DNA of 7,569 nucleotides, from NCBI GenBank assembly GCA_028699735.1, contig JAQVUB010000112.1:1-7569 (forward strand). The letters run 5' to 3'. Source of the DNA: Lentisphaeria bacterium (GTDB lineage Bacteria > Verrucomicrobiota > Lentisphaeria > Oligosphaerales > Oligosphaeraceae). Shown here one piece after another: positions 6,342 through 7,569 of this stretch. The first letter of the stretch is position 1; every line of letters begins with the position of its first letter. Below the pieces are notes generated by a model, which saw only the letters and a program-made list of their open reading frames with translations, had not been told where the DNA came from and made no database searches. The translations under genes were made by a program, and so were the position numbers.

Positions 6342-6398
6342 AGCGCTTCCAGCTTTCCAGTCGTTCAAAATCTCAAAAATTGTAATACAGCTGATGAA

Positions 6399-6437
6399 TT
6401 TTTAACAACGAAAGGCACAAACAACACGAAAAAAAAT
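6399..6437 (+). repeat. 40-bp AT-rich intergenic repeat, copy 6
   Basis: On the plus strand it reads TTTTTAACAACGAAAGGCAC, then a variant unit and CACGAAAAAAAAT. It lies 57 nt upstream of the hisC ATG with its TTTAAC end facing hisC, inverted relative to copy 5. Confidence 0.9.
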
Positions 6438-6495
6438 CATGGTCAGAGCAATGCATTGAAAGCAGTCAACGCCACTTCCATGATTTTTTTTCGTG
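6425..6495. repeat. Perfect 18-bp inverted repeat joining copies 6 and 7
   Basis: The arms 6425-6442 and 6478-6495 are exact reverse complements (CACGAAAAAAAATCATGG and CCATGATTTTTTTTCGTG) with a 35-bp spacer. Pairing continues outward, imperfectly, through copies 6 and 7 for about 45 bp per arm. An RNA stem here could terminate transcription leaving the epimerase gene, but the stem is AT-rich and is not a classical GC hairpin with a trailing U-run. Confidence 0.9.
6461..6483 (-). repeat. Outer module of repeat copy 7
   Basis: On the minus strand these 23 bases match 7533-7555 on the plus strand at 22 positions (one T/C change, 13th base from the left, plus strand). Both lie just outside their repeat copies and contain GGCGTTGACTGCT. 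Confidence 0.9.
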
Positions 6496-6524
6496 CCTTT
6501 TCGTGTTTTTTCGTTGTTAAAAAA
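6484..6524 (-). repeat. 40-bp AT-rich intergenic repeat, copy 7
   Basis: On the minus strand it reads TTTTTTAACAACGAAAAAA, then CACGAAAAGG and CACGAAAAAAAA. It begins 2 nt after the epimerase stop codon, with its TTTAAC end facing that gene. Confidence 0.95.
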
Positions 6525-6526
6525 GT

Positions 6527-7315
6527 TTACCTGAAATATTCCAGAATCCGATCCATATCGGAGCTGATATTCTGTGCTTTGGCCAGGGGGCTTTCGCCTT
6601 CTCCGCCGATTTCCGCGGTCAGCACATCATGATAGCCAACCTGTTGCAATGCCTGACAAACCGCTTTCCAATCTATGTCGCCGCCCAGCAGGCTGCTGGT
6701 AAAGGCTCTTGTGCGGGTATCAAATCCCTTGATATGAACCTTCTTCAAACGTTTCCCCAGACGCAAGATCCAATGCTGGGGATAGCCGAAAAAGCAGATA
6801 TTACCGACATCAAAATACGCTGCAAGAAAAGGATTGTCGAAATAATCAATATAGGAAGTCATTTCTAATGGGCTTAACAGAAACTTGTTCCAGACATTCT
6901 CAATAGCCAGGCAAACTTTCTCCGACGCAAAGGAAGGCAGCAAAATTTCAATTTCAGAGACCGAACGCTCCCAGGCCTGCTCATACGTCACGTCCGCCTT
7001 CACCACCGCCGGAACCAGAAGAACCGTATCCGCACCCAGCTCAACCGCCGTCGCTAGAGACTGCAAAATCCCTTCCCGGGAAAGGCGTCGCACGGCCGGA
7101 TCGGCATCGGACAAAGGACTGGCCCAATGCCGGCTGTTCATCACGCTGGGTACTGATACCCCCGCAGCAGAAGCCGCCTTGCGGTAGCGTTGACGTTCCG
7201 CATCCGTCTCCAGAGCAGGGATCTCCACACAAGAAAAACCCAACTCGGCGGCGCTACTGAATTTCTCCTCCGGACTCTCACCCGGCAGAAAATTCAAATA
7301 AATCCCCTTGCGCAT
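6527..7315 (-). CDS. Sugar-phosphate epimerase/isomerase of the xylose isomerase-like TIM-barrel family (UlaE-like)
   Basis: The 262-residue protein has the AP-endonuclease-2/xylose isomerase-like barrel from end to end. Candidate divalent-metal ligands are Glu139 (LAIENVWNKF), Asp169 (YFDVGN), His194 (KVHIKGFD) and Glu235 (TAEIGGEG). Their spacing (30, 25, 41) is close to that of L-ribulose-5-phosphate 3-epimerase UlaE as I remember it, and FLLSPLEM after the first ligand also fits that group. It would interconvert a ketose phosphate or related sugar, but hydroxypyruvate isomerase and inosose enzymes share the fold, so the substrate is unassigned. The start at 7315 is secure: AAAAGGAG lies 6 nt upstream. 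No sugar kinase, transporter or dehydrogenase neighbours are present. Inward-facing repeats 7 and 8, with matching outer modules, bracket the gene like terminal inverted repeats. Confidence 0.85.
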   Translation of the reverse strand: MRKGIYLNFLPGESPEEKFSSAAELGFSCVEIPALETDAERQRYRKAASAAGVSVPSVMNSRHWASPLSDADPAVRRLSREGILQSLATAVELGADTVLLVPAVVKADVTYEQAWERSVSEIEILLPSFASEKVCLAIENVWNKFLLSPLEMTSYIDYFDNPFLAAYFDVGNICFFGYPQHWILRLGKRLKKVHIKGFDTRTRAFTSSLLGGDIDWKAVCQALQQVGYHDVLTAEIGGEGESPLAKAQNISSDMDRILEYFR

Positions 7316-7321
7316 GATATG

Positions 7322-7329
7322 CTCCTTTT
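7322..7329 (-). promoter_or_regulatory. Strong ribosome binding site of the epimerase gene
   Basis: AAAAGGAG on the minus strand lies 6 nt before the ATG at 7315. It is the best Shine-Dalgarno in the window and shows that the host uses them, in contrast to the ligase and DUF486 starts. Confidence 0.85.
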
Positions 7330-7389
7330 AAAAAATCGTGCAACAGCACCACAAAACTGCTGCTTAATATAATCCCATATTTAAACAAT

Positions 7390-7416
7390 AATCTGCGCAA
7401 TCTGCGCAATCTGCGG
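7390..7416. repeat. 9-bp tandem repeat, 3 units
   Basis: Three units of AATCTGCGC, the last ending in G, lie 75 nt upstream of the epimerase start. On the minus strand they read as GCGCAGATT units just before the AT-rich stretch that would hold the promoter. Confidence 0.9.
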
Positions 7417-7441
7417 AAATAAAATCGCTAATAAAGTAAGA

Positions 7442-7483
7442 CGTCAGTGAAGCTGGATAATGCGTCAGATAAAGCTGGTAACG
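7442..7483. repeat. Imperfect 21-bp direct duplication
   Basis: Two adjacent copies start CGTCAG (7442 and 7463) and share AAGCTGG and TAAYG, with small insertions and deletions between them. The stretch between the epimerase upstream region and repeat copy 8 holds no visible gene. Confidence 0.45.
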
Positions 7484-7492
7484 GAGGAATTC

Positions 7493-7533
7493 TTTTTGAA
7501 CAACGAAAAGCACGAAACGACCCGAAAAAATTT
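7493..7533 (+). repeat. 40-bp AT-rich intergenic repeat, copy 8
   Basis: On the plus strand it reads TTTTTGAACAACGAAAAG, then CACGAAACGA and CCCGAAAAAATTT. Its TTTGAAC end faces the epimerase gene, 177 nt upstream of that gene's start. Its outer module continues to 7555 and toward the window end. Confidence 0.88.
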
Positions 7534-7555
7534 CATGGAAGCGGCGTTGACTGCT
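7533..7555 (+). repeat. Outer module of repeat copy 8
   Basis: It matches the minus strand of 6461-6483 at 22 of 23 bases. The sequence continues as AGCATGCGTCG toward the window edge, where the element may be cut off. Confidence 0.9.
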
Positions 7556-7569
7556 AGCATGCGTCGTAC

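Noticed and set aside
6342..6368. TTG start for hisC
   Set aside because: TTG is a rare start, and the ATG at 6341 has a nearby GGAAG and fits the family N-terminus.
7316..7569. Riboswitch or small RNA upstream of the epimerase gene
   Set aside because: Only a short imperfect hairpin (CAGCA ... TGCTG near 7344-7363) is visible. No known riboswitch pattern is recognised.

Overview
The window looks like a chromosomal segment of a Gram-negative bacterium. LpxK shows that lipid A is made, and the genes are ordinary metabolic ones. The intergenic spaces carry AT-rich repeats built on a TTTTTTAACAACGAAAAG / CACGAAAAG pattern, plus short GC-rich tandem arrays. From memory this style resembles Lentisphaerota/Verrucomicrobiota (Victivallales-type) genomes. 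That placement is an inference and was not checked by any search.

Layout, left to right. Positions 2-154 (+) are the last 50 codons of a protein that begins outside the window. Next come a 12-unit 9-bp tandem array (165-272) and repeat copy 1. Five of the six remaining genes lie on the minus strand and so read right to left; the exception is the XRE regulator at 4824-5243 (+). They form two blocks. Block A, in order of transcription, is a lipoate-protein ligase-like gene (3888-4628), a DUF486 small membrane protein (3498-3845), lpxK (2292-3485) and a 597-residue single-span membrane protein of unknown function (366-2159). Block B is a UlaE-like sugar-phosphate epimerase/isomerase (6527-7315) followed by hisC (5295-6341). 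The regulator lies between the blocks, is divergent from the ligase and converges on hisC.

The most distinctive content is intergenic. Eight copies of a ~40-bp repeat occur in 7.6 kb. The TTTTTTAAC end of every copy faces a gene, and five copies begin 1-8 nt after a stop codon. Three genes (ligase, hisC, epimerase) are bracketed by inward-facing inverted pairs, so each looks like a cassette with terminal inverted repeats. Several copies carry an outer GC-richer module with a GCNTYGA core about 22-26 bp beyond the last CGAAA, and in two cases (copies 1 and 4) the module leads into a short-unit tandem array. Two coding starts (ligase, DUF486) directly touch a repeat and have no Shine-Dalgarno. 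These repeats are the best candidate for something undescribed. They could be a dispersed MITE-like element, a 3'-end or termination signal, or footprints of cassette insertion, and the sequence alone cannot decide.

The genes do not form one pathway. Lipid A phosphorylation, lipoylation, histidine biosynthesis and sugar-phosphate isomerisation sit side by side, each separated by repeats, except DUF486-lpxK, which are tightly coupled (12-nt gap).
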